Shown in pieces: positions 1 to 7,698 of a stretch of 11,348 nucleotides of DNA. Under the pieces are notes generated by a model that saw only the letters and a list, made by a program, of their open reading frames with translations, was not told the origin of the DNA and ran no database searches. Each line of letters opens with the position of its first letter. Position 1 is the stretch's first letter. Where the stretch lies: assembly GCA_041180805.1 (NCBI GenBank), contig JBEGQX010000040.1:1-11348 (forward strand). Reading direction: 5' to 3'. Origin of the DNA: JBEGQX01 sp041180805. GTDB taxonomy: Bacteria > Planctomycetota > Planctomycetia > Gemmatales > Gemmataceae. The position numbers and the translations under genes were made by a program.

Positions 1-3000
1 AAGCCACTCTCATTTCGGAACCGGCTCCCTTGGCCAGCGCCAAAGGCAACACACCCAGTATAAATGCGAACGATGTCATGAGAATCGGACGAAAGCGAAC
101 CTTGCAAGCTTCCACGGTGGCCTGAAAACGATCCATGCCTTCCTCCTCGGACTTCTTGGCGAATTCCACAATAAGAATGGCATTCTTGGCTGCCAGGCCG
201 ACCAGCACCACCAAGCCTATCTGCGTAAAAATGTTGTTATCCAAGCCAACCACCCACAACCCTGTCAGTGCCGCCAGTATGCACATGGGCACAATCATCA
301 GGATGGAAATCGGCAGCGACCAATTTTCATATTGTGCGGCAAGGACGAGAAAAACAAACAGCACGGAAAGCGGAAATATCAGCTTGGTGAGCAAATCTTT
401 ATCTGCCTCGACCTGTTGAAAAGTAAGCTCGGTCCATTCAAAGCCCATGGATTTTGGAAGCTGGCTTTTGGCAATCGAATTCATGAGCCGTATCCCCTGC
501 CCCGAACTGACACCCGGAGCAGTATCACCATTCACATCAATCGCGGAATAAAGATTGTAATGCGTTACCATGGCTGGGCCGGTTATCTCGCGCACATTTA
601 CCAGGGTTGCAAGGGGAACCATTTCATTCAACTCATTGCGGACCTTGAGTTGGCCAATTTGCGCCGGCTTCAGCCGAAACTGTGAGTCCGCCTGCACATT
701 CACCTGCCAGTTTCTGCCAAATAAAGTCAGGTCGTTCACATAAGCGGAACCCAGGTAGGCCTGGAGGGTGTCGTAAATATCATTGAGGTCCACGCCGATT
801 TTCTGGGCCTTCACCCGATCCACATCGACATAAAGCTGGGGCTGATCATTACTGAAAGTGGTAAAGAGCCCCTTTAGCCCGGGATTTGCATTACCCTGAT
901 CCATCAAATTCTGAGCGGCTCCCTCAAGATGCTCCAGGCCAGCGGCGGAACGATCCTGCAACTGCATTTTAAAACCACCGGTGGAACCCACACCATCCAC
1001 AGGCGGAGCATTGAACACTCCCACCACCGACTCCGGAACCTCGTTGTAATACCTGGCCTGCAATCGCGCCAAAGTTGCCCGGGCACCACAATCCGCACGA
1101 TGCTTGCGTTCCTCGAAGGGCTTCAATATCACAAACATGCCACCCGTGTTGGACTGGTTGTTGCTGCTAAGCACCGAGTAGCCGGGCAAGGCAATCGTGT
1201 GTGCCACTGCTGGATCTTGTAATGCCATTTCGGAAAGCCTGGCAACCACCCTGTCGGTGCGTTCCAAGCTTGCGCCAGACGGAAGTTGGGCATACACAAC
1301 CAGGTATCCCTTGTCTTGCTCTGGAATAAATCCCTCGGGGATGGCCCTGAAGCCCACATAGGTCAGACCAATCAATCCCGCATAGACCATCATCATGATC
1401 AGGCTAAGACGCACCATGCCAGCCACAACCGCGCCATAACCTTTGGTAAGCCAGTCAAACACCTTGTTGAACAAATCGAAAAACATAACGATAACACGAT
1501 TAACCCGCTTGCTCAGCACCCAGCCCGCCGTGGCCCCAACCACAAAAACACCCAATCGAACCATGAGGTTCCATGCGAATTCCCCTTCATGGCCGGTAAG
1601 CGGAAGAAGCTTCTTAACCAGAAACACATAGGCAAGAATCCCAAAAAGAATGGCGATCCCTGCGCCGGGCAGTGCTTCTCGTCCTTCATGATGGTGAGGG
1701 TCGTGCGGTTTGATCAGGGTGACAGCCCGTGCCGGGGCCATAGTCATCGCATTGATGGCTGAAATAATGGTGGAGGCCGCAATGGTGAGCGCAAACTGCT
1801 TGAAAAACTGACCACTGATACCCGCCATGAATGCGGTTGGAATAAATACCGCGCTAAGAACCAGCGTAACCGCAATGACCGAGCCGGTTATTTCCTCCAT
1901 GGCCTTGATGGTGGCTTCCCTGGGCGCCAAACCCTTGCGCATCCAGCGTTCCACATTTTCCACCACAATAATGGCATCATCCACCACAATACCGATGGCA
2001 AGCACCAATCCGAACAGCGAGAGATTGTTTATGGAAAAGCCCATCATCGCCATGACAGCCAGGGTGCCAATCAGCGAAACAGGAACATCAATCATGGGAA
2101 GCAGCGTGGCACGCCAGTCCTGAAGGAAAATCAGAACCACCACAAACACCAGCACAAATGCCTCAAGGAGAGTTTTGTAAACCTCGTGAACAGACTCTTC
2201 AATAAAGACGGTGGTATCGTAGACAATCTTGTAATCGATGAGGGGGATATTTTTTCCAGCCACTGTCTTGGAGGGGAAGGCGCCTTTTAATTCCCTCATT
2301 TTTTCCTTGATGGCTTGCGCGGTGCTCAGGGCGTTGGAACCCGGTTGCTGGAATATCGCAAGAGTGATGGAAGGTTCACCATCCAGGTAGCTGTTGACAT
2401 CATAGTTCTTCGCCCCCAGTTCGATACTCTTGCGATTTTTGGAATCATCCGCCACAACATCGCGAAGATAGGTGACCCCGCCTTTGTTATCGGTGCGGAC
2501 CACGATATCGCCAAACTGTTTTTCCGATTGAAGTCTTCCAAGCGTGTTGATGGGCGTCTGAAAGTTCTGTCCAGGGGGCGCGGGTTGCTGGGCTATCTGC
2601 CCGGCGGCAACCTGACGGTTCTGGGTGGAAATGGCTTTGGTGACATCCGAGGCTATCATTCCCCGCGAGGCCAGTTTCTGTGGATCAAGCCAGACTCGCA
2701 TGCTGTAGTCGCGGGGGCCCAGAAACAAAACATCTCCCACGCCGGTGATTCTGCTCAAGGCATCCTTGATTTGTATGGTGGCGTAGTTGCTCAGATAAAG
2801 CTGGTCGTACACCGGGCGCATTGCGCCCGTGACAGGGTCCTTTTCCTTTTCGGAGACCAGATTAACGCACAGGAGAATGTTTGGTGATTTCTTCTTGGTT
2901 TGCACACCCTGTTTCTTTACATCCTCGGGTAGCTTTGCCATCGCTATCGATACACGGTTTTGCACCAGCACCTGCGCCATATCCAGGTCGGTGCCAAGCT

Positions 3001-3286
3001 TGAAAGTCACATCAAGGGTCATCTGGCCATCGTTCGTGGAGCGCGATGTCATGTACAGCATGTTCTCCACGCCATTGATTTCCTGTTCAATGGGGGTGGC
3101 AACCGTTTCAGCTACCACCTTTGCGTTGGCTCCGGGATAGCTTGCGATCACCGAAATGGTAGGCGGGGCTATTTCAGGGTATTGAGCTACGGGCAAACGC
3201 ACCACGGCCACCAACCCCAGTATGATGATCACCACCGAGATCACCGTTGCCAAAACAGGCCTGTCCACAAAGTATCTGGCAAACAT
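1..3286 (-). CDS. HAE1-family RND efflux pump, inner-membrane permease (3' end cut by window)
   Basis: This is a proton-driven efflux permease of the AcrB/MexB type (ACR_tran family) in the inner membrane, expected to export hydrophobic or amphiphilic compounds. I translated it from the minus strand; it stays open for about 1,095 codons and leaves the window. It starts MFARYFVDRPVLATVIS, typical of the first transmembrane helix. TM4 carries the paired proton-relay aspartates D436/D437 in GIVVDDAIIVVEN (AcrB D407/D408), and TM10 carries K1034 in LAAKNAILIVEF (AcrB K940). The start has an AAGGA ribosome site 6 nt upstream, 9 bp after the adaptor stop, so the two genes form an operon. It is longer than AcrB mainly because of an extra segment at residues 528-598, which is histidine-rich (HDPHHHEG) and holds two predicted extra helices. 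The substrate cannot be read from sequence. Family assignment is very secure. Confidence 0.96.
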   Translation of the reverse strand, partial: MFARYFVDRPVLATVISVVIIILGLVAVVRLPVAQYPEIAPPTISVIASYPGANAKVVAETVATPIEQEINGVENMLYMTSRSTNDGQMTLDVTFKLGTDLDMAQVLVQNRVSIAMAKLPEDVKKQGVQTKKKSPNILLCVNLVSEKEKDPVTGAMRPVYDQLYLSNYATIQIKDALSRITGVGDVLFLGPRDYSMRVWLDPQKLASRGMIASDVTKAISTQNRQVAAGQIAQQPAPPGQNFQTPINTLGRLQSEKQFGDIVVRTDNKGGVTYLRDVVADDSKNRKSIELGAKNYDVNSYLDGEPSITLAIFQQPGSNALSTAQAIKEKMRELKGAFPSKTVAGKNIPLIDYKIVYDTTVFIEESVHEVYKTLLEAFVLVFVVVLIFLQDWRATLLPMIDVPVSLIGTLAVMAMMGFSINNLSLFGLVLAIGIVVDDAIIVVENVERWMRKGLAPREATIKAMEEITGSVIAVTLVLSAVFIPTAFMAGISGQFFKQFALTIAASTIISAINAMTMAPARAVTLIKPHDPHHHEGREALPGAGIAILFGILAYVFLVKKLLPLTGHEGEFAWNLMVRLGVFVVGATAGWVLSKRVNRVIVMFFDLFNKVFDWLTKGYGAVVAGMVRLSLIMMMVYAGLIGLTYVGFRAIPEGFIPEQDKGYLVVYAQLPSGASLERTDRVVARLSEMALQDPAVAHTIALPGYSVLSSNNQSNTGGMFVILKPFEERKHRADCGARATLARLQARYYNEVPESVVGVFNAPPVDGVGSTGGFKMQLQDRSAAGLEHLEGAAQNLMDQGNANPGLKGLFTTFSNDQPQLYVDVDRVKAQKIGVDLNDIYDTLQAYLGSAYVNDLTLFGRNWQVNVQADSQFRLKPAQIGQLKVRNELNEMVPLATLVNVREITGPAMVTHYNLYSAIDVNGDTAPGVSSGQGIRLMNSIAKSQLPKSMGFEWTELTFQQVEADKDLLTKLIFPLSVLFVFLVLAAQYENWSLPISILMIVPMCILAALTGLWVVGLDNNIFTQIGLVVLVGLAAKNAILIVEFAKKSEEEGMDRFQATVEACKVRFRPILMTSFAFILGVLPLALAKGAGSEMRVA
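1493..1705 (-). other. Histidine-rich insertion with two predicted membrane helices inside the RND pump
   Basis: Residues about 528-598 of the RND permease lie between the segment after TM6 (APARAVTLIKP) and FFDLFNKVFDWL, which lines up with the cytoplasmic amphipathic helix region of AcrB. The insertion starts with HDPHHHEG (residues 528-535), then has a hydrophobic stretch at about 541-557, a short loop with GHEGEF at 565-570, and a second hydrophobic stretch at about 574-591. The alignment with AcrB is from memory. The helix predictions are by eye. Confidence 0.65.
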
Positions 3287-3295
3287 GGTTATTCC

Positions 3296-4462
3296 TTACC
3301 TTTTGCTTTCCGTGTTGCCGGCATGCTTTTTTGCCTCAACCTTGATTCCGTCCCGCACTCTCTGAATGCCGGAGACAACCACCCATTCGCCTTCCTTTAA
3401 TCCCCCGGTCACCACCACGGTGCCATCCTCCTGCACCGTTCCCAGTTTCACATCCCGCTTTTCCACCATGCCTGTATCGTTCACCAAAAACAGGTATCGG
3501 ATTCCCTGATCACTCTGGAGAATCTTTTCATTCACAAGCAAAGCCTTGTAAGGATCTGTGGATGCAATTCTTACCCGGGCTCGCATCCCCGGTTGTAAAA
3601 GATTCTTGTCATTGGGAATGGTGGCCCTTGCCAAAATGGTACCTGTGGTGGGGTTCACCTTGTTATCCCCAAAATCGAGTAATCCCTGGTGCGAAGGCTG
3701 GTTATCTCCATCCAAAAGCAGGTCGACCGGAACCTTCAGTTCTTTAAGCTCTTTGTTACCCTCTTTTTCCCTGGAGGCCCTGCGAAGAAAATCGAGATAG
3801 GTTCTCTCATCAATCGAGAAGTAGGCAAACATCGGGTTGGTGCTAACCAGGGTGGTTAGCAGGCTGTCTCCCTGACCGACATTGATCAAGTTGCCCGCGT
3901 TAACCAGCGTTTTTCCAATCTTTCCATCCATGGGTGCCTTGATGCTGGTAAATTCAAGATCCAGCTTGGCCCGATCAATCTCTGCCTGGGCCTTTTTACC
4001 AGCAGCGGTTGCGGTCAGTTGCTTGGCAGTCCACACATCCAGTTCTTCCTTGCTGGAAGCCCCGGTTCTTAGCAGGTTGGCGGTTCGAAGGTATTCTTTC
4101 TTGGCCAGATCCAAATCCGCATCTGCAGATGCTTTCTGCGCCAGTGCGGCATCCAACGATGCCTTATAAGGGCGGGAATCTATCTCATAAAGCAACTGGC
4201 CGGCTTTGACTTTGGTGCCATCTTCAAAAGCAACCTTCACCAGATGGCCATTCACCCGGGCCCGAATCTCCACGGTGTTCTGAGCGGCAATATTTCCCTC
4301 GAACTGGTTGTAATCGGTCACCTCTCTTGCAAGAGGCTGGGCTACCATTACCACAATCGGCGGGGCCTTCGCCTCGCCGGGTTCCTTGGGCAAACATCCT
4401 GTGAGCATGGCTGTCAGCAAAACACCCATCAAAGCACGGGTCATCATAAATGCAAATCGCAT
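3296..4462 (-). CDS. RND periplasmic adaptor (membrane fusion) lipoprotein, HlyD/AcrA type
   Basis: This is the periplasmic adaptor that would link the downstream RND permease to an outer-membrane channel. I chose the ATG at 4462 (388 aa) because GGAG lies 7 nt upstream; an ATG at 4486 would add eight residues but has no ribosome site. The N-terminus is a lipoprotein signal with lipobox LTGC and the lipidated cysteine at residue 23. The order matches AcrA: first half of the barrel-sandwich domain (about 55-97, with VNGHLVKVAFEDGTKVKAGQ), an alanine/lysine-rich helical hairpin (about 98-165), the second lipoyl half (IKAPMDGKIGKTLVNAGN), then the beta-barrel and membrane-proximal domains up to VVVSGIQRVRDGIKVEAKK. 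It is the first gene of the efflux operon, 9 bp before the RND gene. No TolC-like gene or local regulator is visible, so the outer-membrane partner may lie past the left edge or elsewhere. Confidence 0.94.
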   Translation of the reverse strand: MRFAFMMTRALMGVLLTAMLTGCLPKEPGEAKAPPIVVMVAQPLAREVTDYNQFEGNIAAQNTVEIRARVNGHLVKVAFEDGTKVKAGQLLYEIDSRPYKASLDAALAQKASADADLDLAKKEYLRTANLLRTGASSKEELDVWTAKQLTATAAGKKAQAEIDRAKLDLEFTSIKAPMDGKIGKTLVNAGNLINVGQGDSLLTTLVSTNPMFAYFSIDERTYLDFLRRASREKEGNKELKELKVPVDLLLDGDNQPSHQGLLDFGDNKVNPTTGTILARATIPNDKNLLQPGMRARVRIASTDPYKALLVNEKILQSDQGIRYLFLVNDTGMVEKRDVKLGTVQEDGTVVVTGGLKEGEWVVVSGIQRVRDGIKVEAKKHAGNTESKR

Positions 4463-4469
4463 GGTGATT

Positions 4470-4473
4470 CTCC
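4470..4473 (-). promoter_or_regulatory. Ribosome binding site that decides the adaptor start
   Basis: GGAG (read on the minus strand) sits 7 nt before the ATG at 4462. The longer reading from 4486 has only A/T-rich sequence in front of it. This favours the 388-residue product, whose signal peptide also has a normal length. Confidence 0.6.
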
Positions 4474-4540
4474 AAACTGGATTCATTATTTGAGTATTCT
4501 ACAGTCAATTGCCTGCTTTTACATTCCAAAGCACAATACG

Positions 4541-4600
4541 TTTTAAAGTGTTCATCGTTTGCTTTCCCGTGTCTGGGAAGTTAGTCTTAAACACTTAAAA
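4541..4600. repeat. Nested inverted repeat upstream of the sulfatase gene
   Basis: The outer arms of 12 and 11 bases are complementary with a single bulged A. An inner 5-bp stem (TTCCC/GGGAA) has a 6-base loop. CTTAAA also occurs twice in direct orientation, 8 bp apart, at 4586-4591 and 4594-4599. The location between two divergent operons suggests a regulatory role, which is an inference. Confidence 0.5.
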
Positions 4601-4622
4601 GGTCGGAATCTACGAAAGATTT

Positions 4623-4627
4623 GGAGG
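4623..4627 (+). promoter_or_regulatory. Ribosome binding site that decides the sulfatase start
   Basis: GGAGG is 5 nt before the ATG at 4633. The reading frame could start at a TTG at 4621, but that codon touches the GGAGG and would put four extra residues (MEAT) before a normal signal peptide, so 4633 is the better start. Confidence 0.65.
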
Positions 4628-4632
4628 CCACC

Positions 4633-6006
4633 ATGAAAAACTGGCTACTTGCCATCCTTGGCTGTTTCTTGATCCATCAACAGGGTTATTCCCAAAATGA
4701 GAGGCCAAACATTCTCTTGATTGTGGCGGATGATTTGGGCTGGAAAGATGTTGGCTGGCATGGTGGGAAGTTTCAAACCCCAAACCTCGACAAGCTGGTA
4801 AAAGATGGGGTCGAACTGGATAGGCATTATGTGCAGCCGGTTTGTTCACCCACCCGAACCGCCCTTATGTCGGGCAGGTTTACCAGTCGGTTTGGCCCAC
4901 ATGTTCTTGCACCCACAAACCTGCGCGCCTTTTTGCCCGGAACCGTCACCCTGGCAACCGCGCTAAAACAGGCGGGATATTCCACCCACATGGCGGGTAA
5001 ATGGCACCTTGGTTCAAAACAGGAATGGGGGCCGCAAAACTATGGCTTCGATGAAAGCTATGGCTCGCTGAACGGGGCGGTGGACCCCTGGAATCATCAA
5101 TACCGGGAAGGGCCCTACCGTGATACCTGGCACCGAAATGGCAAACGGGTGGACGAGGAAGGAAACGCCACCGAGTTGGTTGCATCGCAGGTCGTGAAAT
5201 GGATCGAGGCAAAAAAATCCCCCTGGTTTATCTATGTGCCTTTTCATGCCGTGCACATTCCCGTGGATGCGCCCGAAGAATACAAGCGCATCTATAAGGA
5301 TGCGAAATTTGATGATGACCCCAAAAAGAATGAATCCCTGCAGCGATTTGGTTCTTTTGTAACTCAATTGGATACCAAGGTGGGCGAGTTTGTTAGCGCG
5401 CTGGAGAAGACTTCCCAGCGAAACAACACCCTCATCGTATTTACCTCGGATAACGGTGGCTTGCACAGCGGCGGCAACGCCTATGTCAGCAAGGTGCCAC
5501 CCACCCCGGCACTTAGCAGCAATTTGCCACTGCGTGGCCAGAAGAACACCTTGTACGAGGGTGGTATTCGCGTGTGCGCATTTGCAAACTGGCCGGGAAC
5601 ACTTAAGCCTTCCAAGATGGCGGAACCTTTGCACGCCTGTGATTGGATGCCAACGCTGACCAAGCTGGCTGGATGGAAGAAACCTGACGGTTTCAAGCAG
5701 GATGGCATCGATGCCTGGCCCCTGCTGACAGGCATGAAAAAGGAAGCAGATCCCCGCACCGTGTATATCCCACACCCATCCGGATCGGTCGTCATACGGG
5801 ATGGTTGGAAATTGATCAGCTACAAGAACATTGCCAGAAACAAAGCAGGGATTGAACTCTATCACCTAACCAAGGACCCCTACGAAACAGACAATGTCGC
5901 CCAGGCCCATGCCGCCAAGGTGAAGGAACTGCAATCCGTACTGGAGGATCTGCGCAAGGATGATATCACCAAGCTTCCGGAAGACCTGGTGGGACAAAAG
6001 AATTAA
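4633..6006 (+). CDS. Secreted arylsulfatase (formylglycine-dependent, arylsulfatase B-like)
   Basis: This is a type I sulfatase that hydrolyses sulfate esters, probably on polysaccharides or aryl substrates outside the cytoplasm. From the ATG at 4633 it has 457 residues, a usual family length. It has a signal peptide (hydrophobic core about 4-14, likely cleavage near GYS/Q at 20-21). Calcium ligands D33/D34 sit in VADDLGW. CSPTR at 71-75 is the CxPxR signature, with C71 the residue converted to formylglycine. K123/H125 lie in AGKWHLG, D273/N274 in FTSDNGG and K304 in LRGQKNTLYEGGIRV. HYVQPVCSPTRTALMSGR resembles arylsulfatase B-like enzymes, but the substrate is not predictable. C11 follows LG but is too close to the N-terminus to be a convincing lipobox. 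The PLP-enzyme gene follows after 26 bp, suggesting cotranscription. A formylglycine-generating enzyme would be needed and is not encoded here. Confidence 0.95.
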   Translation: MKNWLLAILGCFLIHQQGYSQNERPNILLIVADDLGWKDVGWHGGKFQTPNLDKLVKDGVELDRHYVQPVCSPTRTALMSGRFTSRFGPHVLAPTNLRAFLPGTVTLATALKQAGYSTHMAGKWHLGSKQEWGPQNYGFDESYGSLNGAVDPWNHQYREGPYRDTWHRNGKRVDEEGNATELVASQVVKWIEAKKSPWFIYVPFHAVHIPVDAPEEYKRIYKDAKFDDDPKKNESLQRFGSFVTQLDTKVGEFVSALEKTSQRNNTLIVFTSDNGGLHSGGNAYVSKVPPTPALSSNLPLRGQKNTLYEGGIRVCAFANWPGTLKPSKMAEPLHACDWMPTLTKLAGWKKPDGFKQDGIDAWPLLTGMKKEADPRTVYIPHPSGSVVIRDGWKLISYKNIARNKAGIELYHLTKDPYETDNVAQAHAAKVKELQSVLEDLRKDDITKLPEDLVGQKN

Positions 6007-6032
6007 CCTGACTGCGATAAGGACTGTTTGAC

Positions 6033-7166
6033 ATGTTAGATGCAACTAGCCGGGCTTGCGATTTTCCATCCCTGGCGGGGATGATTTACCTCAACAGTGC
6101 GGCGGAAGGTATTCCACCACTGTGTGTGCGTGAAGCACTGTTGCAGTATTTTCAGGACAAGCAGTTGGGCATGGATGGCAGGTTACTGCATGAAGCCCAA
6201 TGGAAAGCGGCCCGTGGATTAACCGCCTCATTCTACGGTTTGACCAGCGAGGAAGTCGCCATCTGCTCTTGCTCCTCAGAGGCTTACAACCTGGCCGCGA
6301 TGGCATTGCAGCTTCGACCGGGAGATGAGGTCATCATCAACGATCTGGAGTTTCCCGCGGGCGCAACCCCCTGGCTTCAACAGGGTTCCCCCGCCACGGT
6401 TAAGGTTTGGCGCCATCGGGATGGCTTCCTTCATCTGGAAGATCTTGTTCCCCTGCTTCATTCAAAAACCCGTTTCATCAATGTCTCGCTAGTCAGTTTT
6501 CTGAATGGGTTTCGGATTCATACACCCAGCCTTGTCGAAGTGGTGCGTAAACATTCCAATGCATTGATCGGGCTTGATGTCACACAGGCGCTGGGAAGAA
6601 TTCCACTGGACCTTCGTGGCGTAGACCTGATTATCAGCAGCACCCACAAATGGATCCTGGCCAGCCATGGAGGTGGATTGGTCGGTGTTCCTGCCAGCAA
6701 AAACACTAGTCTTACCGTTCCCGCAGGTGGTTGGTTCAATCTGCAAGACCCCTTCGGCACCAAACGGTTCACCGAGGCCAGAAGCAAGCCGGGGGCGGAT
6801 AGCTTTGCGGTGGGAATGCCAAACTACCCGGCGATTTATGCCATCCGCGCAGGCTTGGAATACATCCAAAAGGTGGGTGTGGAAAAGATCGATCAGGCAA
6901 CCAGACCGCTGGTTCTACACTGCATGGAGGAACTTGCCAAACTGCCGATTGAATTCATCACACCACAAAAACCCGACCATGTGGCAGGCATTCTGGCGTT
7001 CCGCCATGCCAAGGCCGATCATTTGCACCAGCATCTGCGTTCCAAAAACATCCATGTCATGGGCAACGCCGGCAGGCTGCGTGTCGCCATCCATGGCTAT
7101 AACACCCATGAAGATGTGGAAAGTTTTCTGGTAGAATTGAATGCAGGCCTTAAGAGTTTGGGTTAA
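6033..7166 (+). CDS. Aminotransferase class V / fold-type I PLP enzyme (epimerase or lyase-like)
   Basis: This is a 377-residue cytoplasmic PLP enzyme of the class V group, which includes cysteine desulfurases, isopenicillin-N epimerase-like proteins and kynureninases. The phosphate-binding loop is CSCSSEAYN (residues 78-86). D182 and Q185 in LDVTQALG should contact the PLP ring. K206 in SSTHKW is the expected Schiff-base lysine, followed by a GGGLVGV turn. EFP...W (106-114) is typical of the epimerase/desulfurase-like subgroup. The C-terminal region, where SufS-type enzymes carry the catalytic cysteine in an HCA loop, reads HVMGNAGRLRVAIHGYNTHEDVE with no cysteine, so classical cysteine desulfurase activity is unlikely. 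The ATG has AAGG about 10 nt upstream and lies 26 bp after the sulfatase stop, so the two are probably one operon. The substrate is unknown and I see no evident biochemical link to the sulfatase. Confidence 0.92.
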   Translation: MLDATSRACDFPSLAGMIYLNSAAEGIPPLCVREALLQYFQDKQLGMDGRLLHEAQWKAARGLTASFYGLTSEEVAICSCSSEAYNLAAMALQLRPGDEVIINDLEFPAGATPWLQQGSPATVKVWRHRDGFLHLEDLVPLLHSKTRFINVSLVSFLNGFRIHTPSLVEVVRKHSNALIGLDVTQALGRIPLDLRGVDLIISSTHKWILASHGGGLVGVPASKNTSLTVPAGGWFNLQDPFGTKRFTEARSKPGADSFAVGMPNYPAIYAIRAGLEYIQKVGVEKIDQATRPLVLHCMEELAKLPIEFITPQKPDHVAGILAFRHAKADHLHQHLRSKNIHVMGNAGRLRVAIHGYNTHEDVESFLVELNAGLKSLG

Positions 7167-7173
7167 ACCCAAA
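7157..7173. repeat. Perfect 8-1-8 palindrome over the stop codon of the class V gene; possible weak terminator
   Basis: TTTGGGTT and AACCCAAA flank a single A, and the TAA stop (7164-7166) is in the centre. As RNA it would fold as a 6-bp stem with a 5-nt loop. No run of T follows on either strand, so it is not a classical intrinsic terminator. It lies between converging genes, where a bidirectional stop signal would be useful. Confidence 0.4.
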
Positions 7174-7201
7174 GAACTTCCGCCCGGCTGCTGAAAATAA
7201 C

Positions 7202-7474
7202 TTACAAGCCCCGGTAAACATCCCCACGATGGCCAATGGCAATGACCAAAATGATTAATCGATCGTTGTGAATTTCATAAACGACACGATAATCACTCAG
7301 ACGGATACGATAAAGGGCATCCGCACCTTTTAGTTTTTTAACTTTGAGCAGTTCTGAATAGGGATTTTCCGCCAACAATTTCAAAGCATCCACCGTTTTG
7401 GCTTGAATTTTGGCTGGAAGCTTTTCGAATTCTTTCTTGGCGCTTTTGACGAACACCACCCTGAACTTCGCCAT
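7202..7474 (-). CDS. RelE/ParE-superfamily toxin, RelE-like mRNA interferase
   Basis: This 90-residue protein is a type II toxin expected to cleave mRNA in the ribosomal A site unless bound by its antitoxin. It has the compact RelE layout: a basic N-terminal strand and helices with KSAKKEFEKLP, then KKLKGADALYRIRLSDYRVVYEI and a C-terminal IAIGHRGDVYRGL. R63, R83 and Y87 match the E. coli RelE catalytic residues R61, R81 and Y87 by position in the motifs, which supports RNase activity rather than a ParE gyrase poison. Its ATG overlaps the antitoxin stop by one base (TAATG), and AAGGA lies upstream inside the antitoxin gene, so translation is probably coupled. It ends 35 bp from the stop of the converging class V gene. 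Family is secure; RelE versus ParE activity is an inference. Confidence 0.92.
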   Translation of the reverse strand: MAKFRVVFVKSAKKEFEKLPAKIQAKTVDALKLLAENPYSELLKVKKLKGADALYRIRLSDYRVVYEIHNDRLIILVIAIGHRGDVYRGL

Positions 7475-7698
7475 TATCGTTTCCTTGATTTCCCCTTGGC
7501 GAGAATCTCCTCAAGGGAAACTGTGTCTTCACCCCGCCTTAAACGGTAGGATTCCAGATCCATTTCATCTTCCAACTGCTCAATCAACGCTTGCTCAATC
7601 AGAAAGCGCAGTTTGATGCCCCTTTTTTTGCAGAAGGAGGTGACAGCCGCTTTGACTTGGGCATCAATAACAGTGGATAAGGTGGCAGTTTCATTCAT
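7474..7698 (-). CDS. Type II antitoxin, RelB-like with probable ribbon-helix-helix DNA-binding N-terminus
   Basis: This 74-residue protein comes first in the toxin-antitoxin operon, in canonical antitoxin-toxin order with a one-base stop/start overlap. The N-terminal half (about 1-45, ETATLSTVIDAQVKAAVTSFCKKRG then a helix LRFLIEQALIEQLEDE) fits a ribbon-helix-helix/RelB dimerisation and DNA-binding unit. The C-terminal half, with ESYRLRRGEDTVSLEEILAKG, is the charged segment that would wrap the toxin. The ATG at 7698 is the only reasonable start: an in-frame TAA lies 9 bases upstream and the next methionine is at residue 41. There is no ribosome site, and a TATAAT box ends 8 nt before the ATG, so the mRNA may be leaderless. 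The start codon lies inside a perfect palindrome that may be its operator. Confidence 0.87.
   Translation of the reverse strand: MNETATLSTVIDAQVKAAVTSFCKKRGIKLRFLIEQALIEQLEDEMDLESYRLRRGEDTVSLEEILAKGKSRKR

Larger units (their letters stand above)
4463..4632. promoter_or_regulatory. Divergent promoter region between efflux operon and sulfatase operon
   Basis: These roughly 170 bases must carry promoters in both directions. No convincing sigma-70 pair stands out; TTGACT on the minus strand near 4503-4508 is a possible -35 box, but nothing well spaced follows it. A nested inverted repeat occupies 4541-4600. The outer arms are TTTTAAAGTGTT (4541-4552) and AACACTTAAAA (4590-4600), complementary except for one extra A. 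Inside them TTCCC (4564-4568) pairs with GGGAA (4575-4579). It could be a regulator site or an RNA hairpin in the sulfatase leader. Confidence 0.45.

Noticed and set aside
2315..2887. 190-residue open frame on the plus strand
   Set aside because: It is antisense to a continuous, well-conserved stretch of the RND permease and is a compositional shadow.
5014..5865. 283-residue open frame on the minus strand
   Set aside because: It lies fully antisense to the sulfatase gene, which has all its catalytic motifs; the translated frame has no family resemblance.
6033..7166. Calling the class V PLP enzyme a cysteine desulfurase (SufS/IscS)
   Set aside because: The C-terminal catalytic cysteine loop is missing; only the shared PLP-binding residues are present.
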